DNA of 64,000 nucleotides from Rhizobium anhuiense (GCF_003985145.1 NZ_ML133522.1:744001-808000), one strand, 5' to 3'. Shown: positions 8,337-20,583, counted from the first letter of the stretch. Notes: generated from the letters alone by a model not told the origin. Numbers and translations: made by a program.

Positions 8337-8566
8337 ACGGGCTCTCCTCGGATCGGCAGGAATTATAGCCGAATCGGGCGCGAAGGGGAGCGGCAATTTG
8401 GACCGGGCGGCCAGCCCGAACTCGCCCTTCTTCCGAGCGGGGAGAAGAGATTGGGCGGGGCGCCCTGTTCCGCCTGATCGACACTGCGGGGCTTGCTGGC
8501 CGCAAGCCCCTCCGTTTTGAAAACCATCGGCGACGCATCGCTGCGTCGCCTGCAATCCAGTCGCAA
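8337..8566. repeat. Intergenic repeat-like sequence upstream of the DUF3828 gene
   Basis: It contains GCGGGGAGAAG-type sequence (8433-8445), resembling the common rhizobial intergenic repeat also seen inside uvrB. A GGGGCTTG/CAAGCCCC hairpin (about 8487-8509) and the terminator hairpin at 8529-8550 follow. The assignment to a repeat family is by eye. Confidence 0.4.
8529..8550 (-). terminator. Terminator hairpin of the RTX gene
   Basis: Perfect 9-bp stem GGCGACGCA / TGCGTCGCC with a GCGA loop on the minus strand, followed by GATGGTTTTC. It starts 17 bp after the stop at 8567. Confidence 0.65.
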
Positions 8567-11416
8567 CTAAATCAACGCCTCATGCGACAAGCTTGAAAAC
8601 GACGACTCGAAGACGTCCTTCACGGCCACGGTGAAATCGTGGCTGGTGACGTTTCCAGCCGCGTCATAGGCTTCGGCGGTGAAGGTCAGGCTGTGGGTGC
8701 TTTCGTAGTCGATTCCAGCTTTGGTCTGGATCTTGTTGCCGACGAGCTTCAAGACGCCGTCGGCATCATCCGTCAGCCGCCACTTCACCGTGCCGCCCTC
8801 CGGATCGACCGCCGAGAGAAGGCCGACCGAAGTGCCAATCGCGACGTTCTCGGAGATCGAGCTGCGCGAGAAGGCGAGGTTGATCGGCGCCTGGTTGACC
8901 GGGGCTTCGTTGACGTCGAGGACGTTGATGGTGATGTCCTTTTCGACGGTGACCTTGCCGTCGGAAACGGCCACCTTGATCGTGTGCGACTTGTCCGTCT
9001 CGTAGTCCAGCGCCTTCGAGGTGACGATGCGATTGCCCTTGATCCGGAAATGGTCGTTCGCCCCGTCGAGCAGCTTGTAGGTGAGGACGTCACCATCGGC
9101 GTCCTTGGCGCTGAGCAGGCCGACCGTGGTCCAGATCGGGGTGTCCTCGGAGAGGGCGGTCTTGGAGAGCTGGATATTGGTCGGAGCGCTATTGCTGCCG
9201 TCAAGCGTGAATTTTTCCCTGGCAAAATCGTAGACACCATCGGCAAAGCGCGCGAATTCGACGTCATGCAGCGTATCCGTCCCCTCCGCGGCGCTCGTCA
9301 GGATGTGATCACTGTTGTTCAATGCGAAGGAATAATTGGCGAAATTACCTGAGAAGATCGCTGTATCGATGCCGGCGCCGCCATTGATGGCGTCGTTGCC
9401 GGCGCCGCCGGTCAATTTGTCATTGCCGGCCTCGCCATTGAGGATGTCATTGCCGCCGCTGCCGTCGAAAATGTCGTTGCCGCCGGTGCCCGTAAACTCG
9501 TCGTTGCCACCGCCGGTCTTGACGTCAATACCGGAGACATTGCCGGCAATATAAGCCCCGCGATCGCCGAGCTCGTCGGAAAGATCGAGGTGGGCGCTGT
9601 CCGTCAATGCCAATGAGGGATTATAATCGTCGAATGGATCGGTCGACCAAACGATCTTATCAAAACTTTCGAACTGCGCGCTCGAACCGGCAACCGACCA
9701 TCCCACCGTTTCAAGGACTTCGATGTTCTTCAGCGTCAGGCCCAGCAGCGAGGTGGCTTGTAGGGCATCAATCCCGGCACCGCCATCGATTGTTCCGGAA
9801 AGCGGCGGAGTGAATTGTATGGTGATGACATCGTCGCCGGTGCCAGCGTCGATGTCGACAACTTCCGGGGTGGAGCCGAAGTGCTCAGCATCTGAGATCG
9901 TATCGTTACCCGCGCCGCCTCTGATGACGTCATTTCCGGCGTCTCCCCAGAGCAGGTCGTTACCGTCACCGCCATTGAGCGTGTCATTGCCATTTCCGCC
10001 ATGGATCTCATCGTTTCCGATGTCGCCATTCAGCGTGTCATTGCCAGTTTCGCCATAAATCTCATCGTTTCCGGCGCCGCCGTTCAGCGTGTCTGCACCG
10101 TCGCCGCCGTTGATGTTATCGTGGCCTGCGCCTGTCGTGATCGCGTTGTCGCCGCTTGAGCCCGTCACATTCGCGGAGCCAGAGCCCAGTTCATCGGCAA
10201 GGTTTACCGTCCCTGAATCCGAGATGACCAGGTTCACTGGGACGAGAGGATTGATTGCTGAGTTGCGGATCACGTCGTAAGCTTCGAACTCAGCGCCGGT
10301 CTTGGTAATCGTGGCGCCGTTCGTGTCCAGGATATTCAGCGGAGTACCCGGCCCGGGGCTGTTGACGGCGAAAGTCTGTGTGCCGAAATCGTAGGTACCA
10401 TCGGCAAATCGCGCGAATTCGACGTCTGTGAGCTTGTCCGTACCCTCAAGCGTGCTCGTCACGACACGGGTGCCATTGTCGATCGCGAAGGAATAATTGG
10501 CAAAGTTGCCGGAGAAGACCGCCGTGTCGGTGCCGTCGCCGCCATTGATGATGTCGTTGCCGGTGCCGCCAGTCAATTTGTCATTGCCGGCATTGCCATC
10601 GATGGTGTCGTTGCCGCCGCTGCCGTCGAAAATGTCGTTGACGTCGGTGCCCCAAAACTCGTCGTCGCCGCTGCCGGTCTTGGCGTCAACGCCCTCATAG
10701 CCGGTAATGAAAGCCCCGCGGGCTCCCAGTTCGTCGGAAAGGTCGAGATGGGCGCTGTCCGTCACCGTCAATGAGGGGCGAGAGTCGAATGGAAAGGTCG
10801 ATCCCAGAATCTTATCAAAGCTTTCGAACTGGGCGCTCGATCCGCTAACCTGTGAGAACCCCGTTTCAAGGATTTCGACATTCTTGATCGTCAGGCCCTG
10901 TAGTGACGAGGCTTGCAGCGTGTCGATCCCGGTACCGCCATCGATTGTTCCTGAAATCTGTGACGCGAGTCTGTCTATGGTTATGGAATCGTCGCCAGCG
11001 CCGGCGTCAATGTCGATGAGTTCCGGCTGCGGGCCGCCAGGTCCCGGCAGAAAGACGGGAAAGCCACCGTCGGTGATCCTATCGTTGCCGTCGCCGCCGA
11101 TCAATTTGTCATTGCCGGCATTACCAATGATCGTGTCGTTTCCCGCGCCGCCGTTCAGCGTGTCCGCGCCGTCACCACCCAATAGCGTGTCGTTGCCTGC
11201 GCCCGTCGTGATCGTGCTGCCGTTGCTCGAGCCAGTCACCTGCGCGGAGACCGAACCCAACTCGTCGGCCAGATCGGCCACGCCGGAATCAGAGACAACC
11301 AGAGTGACAGGCGAGGAAGGATTTGCGGCGGAGTCCCGGATAACGTCGTAAGCTTCGAATGCGGCGCCTGTCTTGGTAATCGTTGCGCCGTTCGTGTCCA
11401 GAATGTTCAAGGCCAT
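8567..11416 (-). CDS. RTX calcium-binding repeat protein with C-terminal cadherin-like domains
   Basis: A 949-residue protein starting MALNILDTNGATITKTGAAF, without a Sec signal. Nonapeptide GGxGxDxUx blocks lie near residues 72-116, 250-300, 430-510 and 645-690. Residues 1-350 and 358-735 are an internal duplication (both start NILDTNGATITKTGA). Two cadherin-like domains follow (APTNIQLSKTALSEDTPIWT and INLAFSRSSISENVAIGTSV). The C-terminus (FESSFSSLSHEALI) fits an uncleaved type I secretion signal. Known RTX proteins are exported by ABC/MFP/TolC systems and fold on extracellular calcium. No enzymatic domain is visible, so adhesion or a matrix role is the best inference. No secretion genes are nearby. 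Confidence 0.85.
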   Translation of the reverse strand: MALNILDTNGATITKTGAAFEAYDVIRDSAANPSSPVTLVVSDSGVADLADELGSVSAQVTGSSNGSTITTGAGNDTLLGGDGADTLNGGAGNDTIIGNAGNDKLIGGDGNDRITDGGFPVFLPGPGGPQPELIDIDAGAGDDSITIDRLASQISGTIDGGTGIDTLQASSLQGLTIKNVEILETGFSQVSGSSAQFESFDKILGSTFPFDSRPSLTVTDSAHLDLSDELGARGAFITGYEGVDAKTGSGDDEFWGTDVNDIFDGSGGNDTIDGNAGNDKLTGGTGNDIINGGDGTDTAVFSGNFANYSFAIDNGTRVVTSTLEGTDKLTDVEFARFADGTYDFGTQTFAVNSPGPGTPLNILDTNGATITKTGAEFEAYDVIRNSAINPLVPVNLVISDSGTVNLADELGSGSANVTGSSGDNAITTGAGHDNINGGDGADTLNGGAGNDEIYGETGNDTLNGDIGNDEIHGGNGNDTLNGGDGNDLLWGDAGNDVIRGGAGNDTISDAEHFGSTPEVVDIDAGTGDDVITIQFTPPLSGTIDGGAGIDALQATSLLGLTLKNIEVLETVGWSVAGSSAQFESFDKIVWSTDPFDDYNPSLALTDSAHLDLSDELGDRGAYIAGNVSGIDVKTGGGNDEFTGTGGNDIFDGSGGNDILNGEAGNDKLTGGAGNDAINGGAGIDTAIFSGNFANYSFALNNSDHILTSAAEGTDTLHDVEFARFADGVYDFAREKFTLDGSNSAPTNIQLSKTALSEDTPIWTTVGLLSAKDADGDVLTYKLLDGANDHFRIKGNRIVTSKALDYETDKSHTIKVAVSDGKVTVEKDITINVLDVNEAPVNQAPINLAFSRSSISENVAIGTSVGLLSAVDPEGGTVKWRLTDDADGVLKLVGNKIQTKAGIDYESTHSLTFTAEAYDAAGNVTSHDFTVAVKDVFESSFSSLSHEALI

Positions 11417-11799
11417 ATTAAACTTTCCAAAAAGATGCGTTGCATTCTATGAAAATGAGACATCCTCAGTAGAACTGTTCTTGCAGCTTCAACGGACGAC
11501 AACCCCCTGGGGATCTATGCCAATCCCAGAATAAGTTTTCAATGCATAATTGTGCCTTTTCATCGCTTTTTTAATGAAAAACTAAGGATGAAATACTGGA
11601 GAAACGAGTTTTAATTTGAGAACTCAAAGGCATACTTTGGTCTCCTAAATGGTATTATCTTTCCTTTTCGGGCGGGATACTCTCGCCAGAATTGTGTTTT
11701 CAGCGGATTCTTCGGCGCCGCCGCGCCGCACGGCCGTCCGTGTCACTATCGCAGGTTGGTGCTGGCTTCGACATGTTTCGGCCTCTCTCGCGGGACGCC
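11417..11799. other. AT-rich intergenic region upstream of the RTX gene
   Basis: About 380 bp, clearly AT-richer than the rest of the window from 11417 to 11660 (for example CGCTTTTTTAATGAAAAAC). It should hold the RTX promoter. I could not pick a convincing -35/-10 pair. There is no supportable gene in it. Confidence 0.5.
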
Positions 11800-12186
11800 T
11801 CACGCGAGCTTGATGAGTCCTGCCTTCGTCAGCCTGAAACCGCAGGAGCGGTAGAAGCCGGTCAGGTGCGGTTCGAAATCGACATGCAGCCATTCGGCGC
11901 CGCGCTCACGAGCGAGGCTCGTTGCTTGCCGAACCATGCGCGTCGCGATCCCTTGCCTGCGCATGTCGGGGTGGACCGATGTATCGAGGATGAAGGCGTG
12001 GATGCCGCCGTCCCAGGCGACATTGACGAAACCGACGAACCTGTCGTCGTGGTAGGCGCCGATATGGGCGAGGCTGCGGGACAGGATGGGAGTGAAATCG
12101 CGGGTTTCAGAGGTGCCCCAGACGGCTGACCAGAGGGCGTTCAGTTCGGCGGCGGAGGGGAAAGGGTCGATGCGCAGTTCTGGCAT
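11800..12186 (-). CDS. GNAT family N-acetyltransferase
   Basis: A 128-residue single-domain acetyltransferase (MPELRIDPFPSAAELNALWS). The acetyl-CoA pyrophosphate loop is RRQGIATRMV (Q/RxxGxG/A type) after the strand AFILDTSVHPDM. The C-terminal strand HLTGFYRSCGFRLTKAGLIK has the usual FYxxxGF motif. ATG 12186 follows AGGGA. The substrate is unknown. It is transcribed alone. Confidence 0.9.
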   Translation of the reverse strand: MPELRIDPFPSAAELNALWSAVWGTSETRDFTPILSRSLAHIGAYHDDRFVGFVNVAWDGGIHAFILDTSVHPDMRRQGIATRMVRQATSLARERGAEWLHVDFEPHLTGFYRSCGFRLTKAGLIKLA

Positions 12187-12327
12187 TGGCGGTTCCCTTC
12201 ATTCAGCGGGCATGGAGGGTCTTCCCGATCAAAGGCAGGGGCGGGCCTGACTCATTTTGTGACGGCGAAGAGCACCTGTGGTGGCCACGTACCTAATTTC
12301 GCTTTCAAGACACGTAGAATTCGTTGA
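12187..12327. other. Short spacer downstream of uvrB
   Basis: No gene or clear terminator was seen; it lies between the uvrB stop and the GNAT start, both on the minus strand. Confidence 0.4.
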
Positions 12328-15366
<3,039 letters not shown>

Positions 15367-15728
15367 GGCCGGAATATGGAGAGAGTCAGCGCGAAAGGGA
15401 AGAGGGAAAGAGTACAAAAGGGAAACGAACTGTGTGTTCGAAAGTGTGAATAGTTTGCAACGCAGGACCGCAACAGTGCTCCTTGCATTCGGTCTGCCGC
15501 CGGAGCACCCGCCTCGCCCTTCGAGGTGAGGCTCTCTGCGTGTCGGCACTCCGGCGCGCGGCACGACGGGTGCAATAGGTTCGGGCTAACAGCAGTTCAC
15601 CATCGTTGTGCGGTAACCATTTGCTAACGTTAAGCATGTCCTAAGATCGTGTATTGCAAATAATATTCTCGCAATGTTTGTAGGAAATATATCGCGACTG
15701 CGCGTCGGCTTATTTGGAGATGAATTGA
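15367..15728. other. Intergenic region between uvrB and the lipoprotein pair
   Basis: It contains a GCCTC...GAGGC hairpin repeat with a CCCTTCGAGG core at 15511-15532, followed by GC-rich dyads to about 15570. The rest is AT-rich sequence (15585-15715) that probably holds the promoter of the plus-strand lipoprotein gene. Confidence 0.45.
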
Positions 15729-16118
15729 GTGAGAATTAAAGTCCTTGTTTGTGCCGCCCTGCTGGCGCTGGCCGGCTGCAATGCCCCGGTGTCGCAATCC
15801 GTTGCAGATTCCCAGCGTCCTCCCTCGACTGACGTCCGGCAGAACTTCGTCAACATCGTGTTCAAGAGAACCTACAGGCACGAAGCGGGAGAAGTCGTAT
15901 GGGCTCGCATTTCCAGCGTGGTTCTGCTCGATCCTGAAAAGAAGATCTATGCTTACTGTGTGCGGGTGGTGCCCAAGCGCAGTTGGGGAGACTGGGCCTA
16001 TCTCGGCGTCTCCTTCACGGACGGCAAAATATTAGGCGCGACGGTGAATGATAATCGCTGCCGCGACAAGCGGCTGCGCTACTACCCGTTTCCTGAGATG
16101 AACGGCATGAAAACCTGA
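15729..16118 (+). CDS. Hypothetical lipoprotein (tandem copy 1)
   Basis: A 129-residue protein with a lipoprotein signal: VRIKVLVCAALLALAGCNAP, lipobox LAGC, lipidated Cys at residue 17. The mature part (SSVVLLDPEKKIYAYCVRVV) forms beta-strand-like segments and ends RCRDKRLRYYPFPEMNGMKT. The start is GTG 15729 with GGAG 9 nt upstream. A clear paralogue lies at 16326-16703, sharing the spacing of the SSVVLL, YAYC and RCxDxRLRYY motifs. No named family; probably an inner- or outer-membrane lipoprotein. Confidence 0.75.
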   Translation: MRIKVLVCAALLALAGCNAPVSQSVADSQRPPSTDVRQNFVNIVFKRTYRHEAGEVVWARISSVVLLDPEKKIYAYCVRVVPKRSWGDWAYLGVSFTDGKILGATVNDNRCRDKRLRYYPFPEMNGMKT

Positions 16119-16140
16119 CGAAGGAGCGAGGGGCGCGCGC

Positions 16141-16257
16141 CACCGTTCGAGGCTTTGATGAGCGGCAGCGCGGCATGCCCGTCATGGGCGCGCGGCATCC
16201 TCCAACCTTCCTCACGCTGAGGTGCGTAGCCCGCAGGCGGAGCCTCGAAGCACAGGG
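16141..16257. repeat. Intergenic repeat between the tandem lipoprotein genes
   Basis: Contains CCTCACGCTGAGGTGCGTAG followed by CCCGCAGGCGGAGCCTCGAAGCAC, the common rhizobial CCTCAxxxTGAGG / GCCTCGAAG repeat pattern. A TTCGAGGC at 16146 may be its other end. Confidence 0.55.
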
Positions 16258-16325
16258 TGCGGCGCTGCTGCTTGCAGCCTCGGGAAACCCGATTCATCAA
16301 TTCTGATTGAGAGAGATTCAACGGA

Positions 16326-16703
16326 ATGAAAATCAAGTTTCTTGCTTACGCTGCCCTGTTGGTATTGGCCGGCTGCCAAACCGCGGTGCCGCAATCCGTT
16401 ACAGACTCCCAACGGCCGCCTTCCAGCGCAGTGCGACACGAGTACGTCGACGCTCTGCGGGGAACCATTAAACCGGGGAACTTCGTAAAGGCGGAGATTT
16501 CCAGCGTGGTTCTGCTTAATCCGGAAAAGCAGATATATGCTTATTGCACGCGCACGACGGAGCGCGGCAACCCAAACTGGTCCTATATCGGCCTGGGCTT
16601 GCAACACAACATGATATTGTACCTGAAAAGGAACGACTATCGCTGCCACGACGAACGGCTGCGTTACTATGATTTTCCGGAACTGCGGAACATGAAGTAC
16701 TGA
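16326..16703 (+). CDS. Hypothetical lipoprotein (tandem copy 2)
   Basis: A 125-residue paralogue of 15729-16118. Signal peptide MKIKFLAYAALLVLAGCQTA has lipobox LAGC with Cys17. Both copies share QSV(A/T)DSQRPPS after the lipid anchor, the SSVVLLNPEKQIYAYC strand and the C-terminal DYRCHDERLRYYDFPELRNM. The central segment differs. A palindromic repeat sits between the copies. No known function; the conserved Cys pair beyond the lipid Cys could form a disulphide. Confidence 0.78.
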   Translation: MKIKFLAYAALLVLAGCQTAVPQSVTDSQRPPSSAVRHEYVDALRGTIKPGNFVKAEISSVVLLNPEKQIYAYCTRTTERGNPNWSYIGLGLQHNMILYLKRNDYRCHDERLRYYDFPELRNMKY

Positions 16704-16775
16704 GGCAGAGGCGGGGTCTTTGCCAGCCTCGCCGGCACCCCTTTCGGACGCCATCAAAACCAGAGATCTCGTCAC

Positions 16776-17543
16776 TCAGCGCTTGACCAGCACGCTTGCC
16801 TGCACCGGCTGCTCGATACCCTTCAGGGCAAGCATGCGCGTTTCGGCGTCTGCGGTGAGAGCGGGCGCCTTCGCAGTCGTTTCGGCAGAGATCAGGATCT
16901 CGCCGGCGGCGGCCTGGGATTCGAGCCTTGCGGCCTGATTGACGACTCCGCCGATCGCGGTGAAATCGCTGCGGAAGCTTGAGAATTCGCCGATCTGGAC
17001 CTCGCCGGAGTGGATGCCGACGCCGACGCCGAGGGTGCGGCCGGGTAATGCCTCGAGCGTCAGGCCGTTCAGCGCTGTGGCGCAATTTCGCTGTATTTCT
17101 AGGGCGGCCAGGATCGCAGCGCCGGCGTGATCATTCCGAACGATTGGGAAATTGAAGATCGCCATCAGTCCGTCGCCCATCTGTTTGTTGACGATGCCGT
17201 CATGCGCCCAGATCGCCTGCGCGCAGCGATCCTGGAACAGGCTGACGATCTCGCTCAGTTGCACCGCCTCGATGCGCTCCGACAGATCCGTGAAACCCCT
17301 GATATCGGCAAACAGGATGGTGGCGTCGACGGTGATCTGGCGCTGCTTCTTGACGTATTGGAAGGAGCGCTCGCAGATCGTGCAGATATCGGGGTTCATC
17401 TTGCTGCGAGTGATGCCGAAGGCGCGGAAGGGCAAAGCCAGCGGACCGCCGATCGGGATCGGCATATGCATCTGGTCCCAGCAGCCGCGGCAGATCCTGG
17501 CGCTGCCGTGCCTGGCCGGCTCCATGGAAGAGGCTGTCGTCAT
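16776..17543 (-). CDS. Class III adenylate/guanylate cyclase with N-terminal Cys motifs
   Basis: A 255-residue protein. Residues 15-60 carry two Cys pairs, CRGC and CTIC, that could bind zinc or a cofactor. The cyclase homology domain follows: metal-binding Asp in ILFADIRGFTDLS, NKQMGDGLMAIFNF with the second Asp, and the NQAAR motif in GVVNQAARLESQAAAGEILI. The family makes cAMP (or cGMP) from a nucleoside triphosphate. ATG 17543 (MTTASSMEPARHG) follows TTGGAAAT; a longer frame reaches 17579. It is divergent from the second cyclase gene at 17777. Confidence 0.85.
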   Translation of the reverse strand: MTTASSMEPARHGSARICRGCWDQMHMPIPIGGPLALPFRAFGITRSKMNPDICTICERSFQYVKKQRQITVDATILFADIRGFTDLSERIEAVQLSEIVSLFQDRCAQAIWAHDGIVNKQMGDGLMAIFNFPIVRNDHAGAAILAALEIQRNCATALNGLTLEALPGRTLGVGVGIHSGEVQIGEFSSFRSDFTAIGGVVNQAARLESQAAAGEILISAETTAKAPALTADAETRMLALKGIEQPVQASVLVKR

Positions 17544-17776
17544 ATTTCCAAATCCATCGCCTGATAGCCAAAAAAACAAGCTTCCAATACTTGGTTGCTT
17601 TTGACAACTCTCTCAATCATCGAAGACAATGATGGCTTGAAGTATTTCGTCCGGCGCCATCCTGATCAGACACATCGCCGCCAAGTCGAATATCGTGTGG
17701 TCCGGCGATAGCATCGCGATAGGACATCCTGTAGGATATTGTTAACAATACATTCGCTCTCCAGGAAAGACCGGGG

Positions 17777-19996
17777 ATGGAGCGCCGTCTTGCAGCAATC
17801 CTGATCGCTGATGTCGTCGGTTACAGTCGATTGAGCCAGATCGACGAAGAGGGCACGCGTGCGCGTTTCCAGGCGGATCAGGACAATGTCTTCGAGCCGG
17901 CGATCGAGCGTCATCACGGCCGGCTGGTCAAAACCATGGGCGATGGTCTGCTGGTCGAATTCCAGAGTGTCGTCGATGCCTTGCGCTGCGCGGTGGAGGT
18001 TCAACAGCTGAAAGCCACGCATAATGCCGCTGTTGTCCCGGAGCATCGGCTCGAGTTCCGGATCGGCATCAATCTCGGCGATATCATCGTCGAGGGCGAG
18101 GACATCCAGGGCGACGGCGTCAATATCGCCGATCGAATGCAGGCGCTGGCGGAGCCGGGCGGCATCGCCATATCGGGCACGACATACGACCAGGTGAAAT
18201 CGAAAGTCCCGGTCGGTTTCGCGTCGCTCGGCGAGCAGCGGCTGAAGAGCATCACCGAACCGGTCCGGGTCTATCGCGTCCTGCTCGACCCGACTGCTGC
18301 CGGCAAAACCGTCAAGACCCGCAGGCGCCCGCCGATGCGCCGCCTCATTGCGGGCATCGCAGCCGCCGTCATCCTCGCTCTTGCCGGTGCGGCGCTCTGG
18401 TGGTGGCAGCCGTGGATGCCGGCTAAACCCCCGGGGCTCGGCGAACGTTTTGCCTATCCGCTGCCGGACAGGCCCTCGGTTGCGGTTCTGCCCTTCATCA
18501 ACGTCAGCGGCGATACCGAGCACGACCACCTCGCGGAAGGGTTGACGGACGACCTGATCACCGAACTATCGAAAGTATCGGGTCTCTTCGTCATCGCACG
18601 CCATTCGGTCTTCGCCATCCAGGACTCCGCCGGCAAGATCCAGGACGTGGCTGCCGAACTCGGTGTTCACTATGTGCTCGAAGGCACCTTGCAGCGCGCC
18701 GGGCCGCGGCTGCGGATCAATGTCAAACTGATCGACGCGGTCACCGGCCTGTCGCTCTGGGCCGAGCGCTACGACCGCCAGTATACCGATCTCTTCGCGG
18801 TTCAGGACGATGTGATCGGCAAGATCATCGCGGCCCTGTCGGTCAAGCTCAGCGCGCGCGAGCGCGACCAACTGGCCCGAATCCCGACCGAAAATCTCGA
18901 AGCCTATGATTATTACATGAGGGCCGAGCAGGAGGGCTTCATCTTCAGGGATGTCGATACCTACCGCCGGACGCTCTCCTTCTACCAGAAAGCGATCGAT
19001 CTCGATCCGGGCTTTGCCAATGCCCATGCGGGCATTGCGCGCGTCGCCGTCGATGTCTGGCGCAACGACTACAATTATCTCTGGTCGGCTGCCGTTGCCC
19101 GCAAGATCGCCTATGACGCCGCCGGGCAGGCGCTCAAGCTCGATCCCAACAATGCCAGGGCGCACACCGTCCTTGCCCTGCTGCAATGGGTGGACGGGCG
19201 CGAGACGGAGGCCAGGAACTCCGCCAATATGGCCGTCGCGATGCAGCCGAACGATGCGGAGGCCGCCGCCAATCTCGCGCTCATCCTCGTTCACACCGGA
19301 AGCGCGGGCCAGGCCGTCGCCGAGATGGAGAAGGCCTTGCGGCTCGACCCATCGCCGGCGCCGAGCTTTCAACTGCTGGCGGGGATCGTCTTTTATACCG
19401 CCGGCGACGACCAGCGGGCGATCTCGCTGATAGAGCCGACGCTCGACAGCCTGCCGAAGGTCGAGCCGGCGCGCGAATATCTGGCGGCTGCCTATGCGGA
19501 TCAGGGCAATCAAACCAGGGCCGCGGCGGAGACGGCAAAGCTGCTGGAGCTCTTCCCGGAGAGCAATCTGACCTATTACGGCTATCTCTATGATTATTGG
19601 CAGGACGGTGATCTGCAGCGCCATCTGGCCGGATTGCGAAAGGCCGGCATTCCCGAATGGCCCTTCGGTTTTGCAGGTCATCAAGCCGACAGGCTCGGCG
19701 AGGCAGAGCTGCGCAATCTCGTCGACGGCAAAAGCTGGAGCGGCAAGCACAAGAACGGCACGGATTTCATGCAGTATTTCGACAAGGCCGGAAACACGGC
19801 CTATCGCAGCGCCAATACCAACATCACCGGCACGGTCGAGGTGCGAGGCGACAGAATCTGCGAAAAATTCGCCGGCTACTTCCTCGACCGGATGGTATGC
19901 GGATATGTCTACCGCAACACCACAGGCGAGCAGGGCGACCGGCCATATGTACACGTGACGCCGCGCGCCCTGACGTTCTTTTCACTTACGTCATGA
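17777..19996 (+). CDS. Adenylate cyclase domain protein with TM segment, TolB/FlgO-like domain and TPRs
   Basis: A 739-residue protein. Residues 1-165 are a class III cyclase domain (AAILIADVVGYSRLSQIDEE; MGDGLLVEF; NIADRMQALAEPGGIAISG). One transmembrane segment lies near 191-210 (LIAGIAAAVILALAGAALWWW). A FlgO/TolB-N-like segment begins PSVAVLPFINVSGDTEHDHL and covers about 235-345. Tetratricopeptide-like helices run from about 375 to 620 (AIDLDPGFANAHAGIARVAV). A distinct tail with LVDGKSWSGKHKNGTDFMQY ends the protein. This architecture is common and expanded in rhizobia; the cyclase is cytosolic and the TPR part lies across the membrane. The signal sensed is unknown. Confidence 0.9.
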   Translation: MERRLAAILIADVVGYSRLSQIDEEGTRARFQADQDNVFEPAIERHHGRLVKTMGDGLLVEFQSVVDALRCAVEVQQLKATHNAAVVPEHRLEFRIGINLGDIIVEGEDIQGDGVNIADRMQALAEPGGIAISGTTYDQVKSKVPVGFASLGEQRLKSITEPVRVYRVLLDPTAAGKTVKTRRRPPMRRLIAGIAAAVILALAGAALWWWQPWMPAKPPGLGERFAYPLPDRPSVAVLPFINVSGDTEHDHLAEGLTDDLITELSKVSGLFVIARHSVFAIQDSAGKIQDVAAELGVHYVLEGTLQRAGPRLRINVKLIDAVTGLSLWAERYDRQYTDLFAVQDDVIGKIIAALSVKLSARERDQLARIPTENLEAYDYYMRAEQEGFIFRDVDTYRRTLSFYQKAIDLDPGFANAHAGIARVAVDVWRNDYNYLWSAAVARKIAYDAAGQALKLDPNNARAHTVLALLQWVDGRETEARNSANMAVAMQPNDAEAAANLALILVHTGSAGQAVAEMEKALRLDPSPAPSFQLLAGIVFYTAGDDQRAISLIEPTLDSLPKVEPAREYLAAAYADQGNQTRAAAETAKLLELFPESNLTYYGYLYDYWQDGDLQRHLAGLRKAGIPEWPFGFAGHQADRLGEAELRNLVDGKSWSGKHKNGTDFMQYFDKAGNTAYRSANTNITGTVEVRGDRICEKFAGYFLDRMVCGYVYRNTTGEQGDRPYVHVTPRALTFFSLTS

Positions 19997-20013
19997 CGTG
20001 CCGGCGATGGGCT

Positions 20014-20538
20014 TCATTTCGTCGCCGGTTGCTGCCAGACGGTGTGCATCTTCTCCGAAATCAGTGTCTGCTGAACTTCGGACCAATGCTTCTTGGAGTC
20101 GGTCACCTTGGTCGGATTCTTCTCCATGCCTTCCGCCGCCCCGGGATCATAGCTGAGATACAGTTTGCCATCGATGATCCGCCAGGCTTTCGGATCGATA
20201 TTGGTGGTCACCGTCCCGAAGGACACGCCATCGGCGCAATAGCCGCCATATTGCGGCGCATATCTGGACGGATCGCCCTTAAAGAGGTCGCGATTTTTAG
20301 CGCTGGAAAAATACCAGGTCGCGCCAAGCCAGTGATAGGAATATGTCTCGGATCCTTCGACGGCCTGATTTTCCGTGAAATAGGCGACCGGGTCGTAACC
20401 CTTGATCGCAACATTTCCGAAATAGCCGGTATTGACGAGTTCCTCGGCCCCCGCAGGCTGAAGGAAGGAGAGCAGCATGACCGTAGCGCCAACGGTTACG
20501 CCCACCCGCTTTCCGCATTTTTGCACATGATAAGACAT
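20014..20538 (-). CDS. Exported YHS domain protein
   Basis: A 174-residue protein with a signal peptide (GVTVGATVMLLSFLQPAGAE, cleavage near residue 31). The YHS-type domain follows (FGNVAIKGYDPVAYFTENQA, then YHWLGATWYFSSAKNRDLFK and PSRYAPQYGGYCADGVSFGT). YHS domains are found in metal-handling and redox proteins; here the conserved Tyr/His/Cys residues suggest metal binding in the periplasm. ATG 20538 follows GGAGC. It lies 45 bp downstream of the ankyrin gene on the same strand, so it is probably in one operon with it. Confidence 0.85.
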   Translation of the reverse strand: MSYHVQKCGKRVGVTVGATVMLLSFLQPAGAEELVNTGYFGNVAIKGYDPVAYFTENQAVEGSETYSYHWLGATWYFSSAKNRDLFKGDPSRYAPQYGGYCADGVSFGTVTTNIDPKAWRIIDGKLYLSYDPGAAEGMEKNPTKVTDSKKHWSEVQQTLISEKMHTVWQQPATK

Positions 20539-20583
20539 AACAAGCTCCGTTCCCGGACGCGGTCTGTTACCTCAAGCGAAATG

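Noticed and set aside
18566..19954. 462-codon minus-strand frame inside the TPR cyclase gene
   Set aside because: Shadow frame caused by high third-position GC; the plus frame has clear domains.
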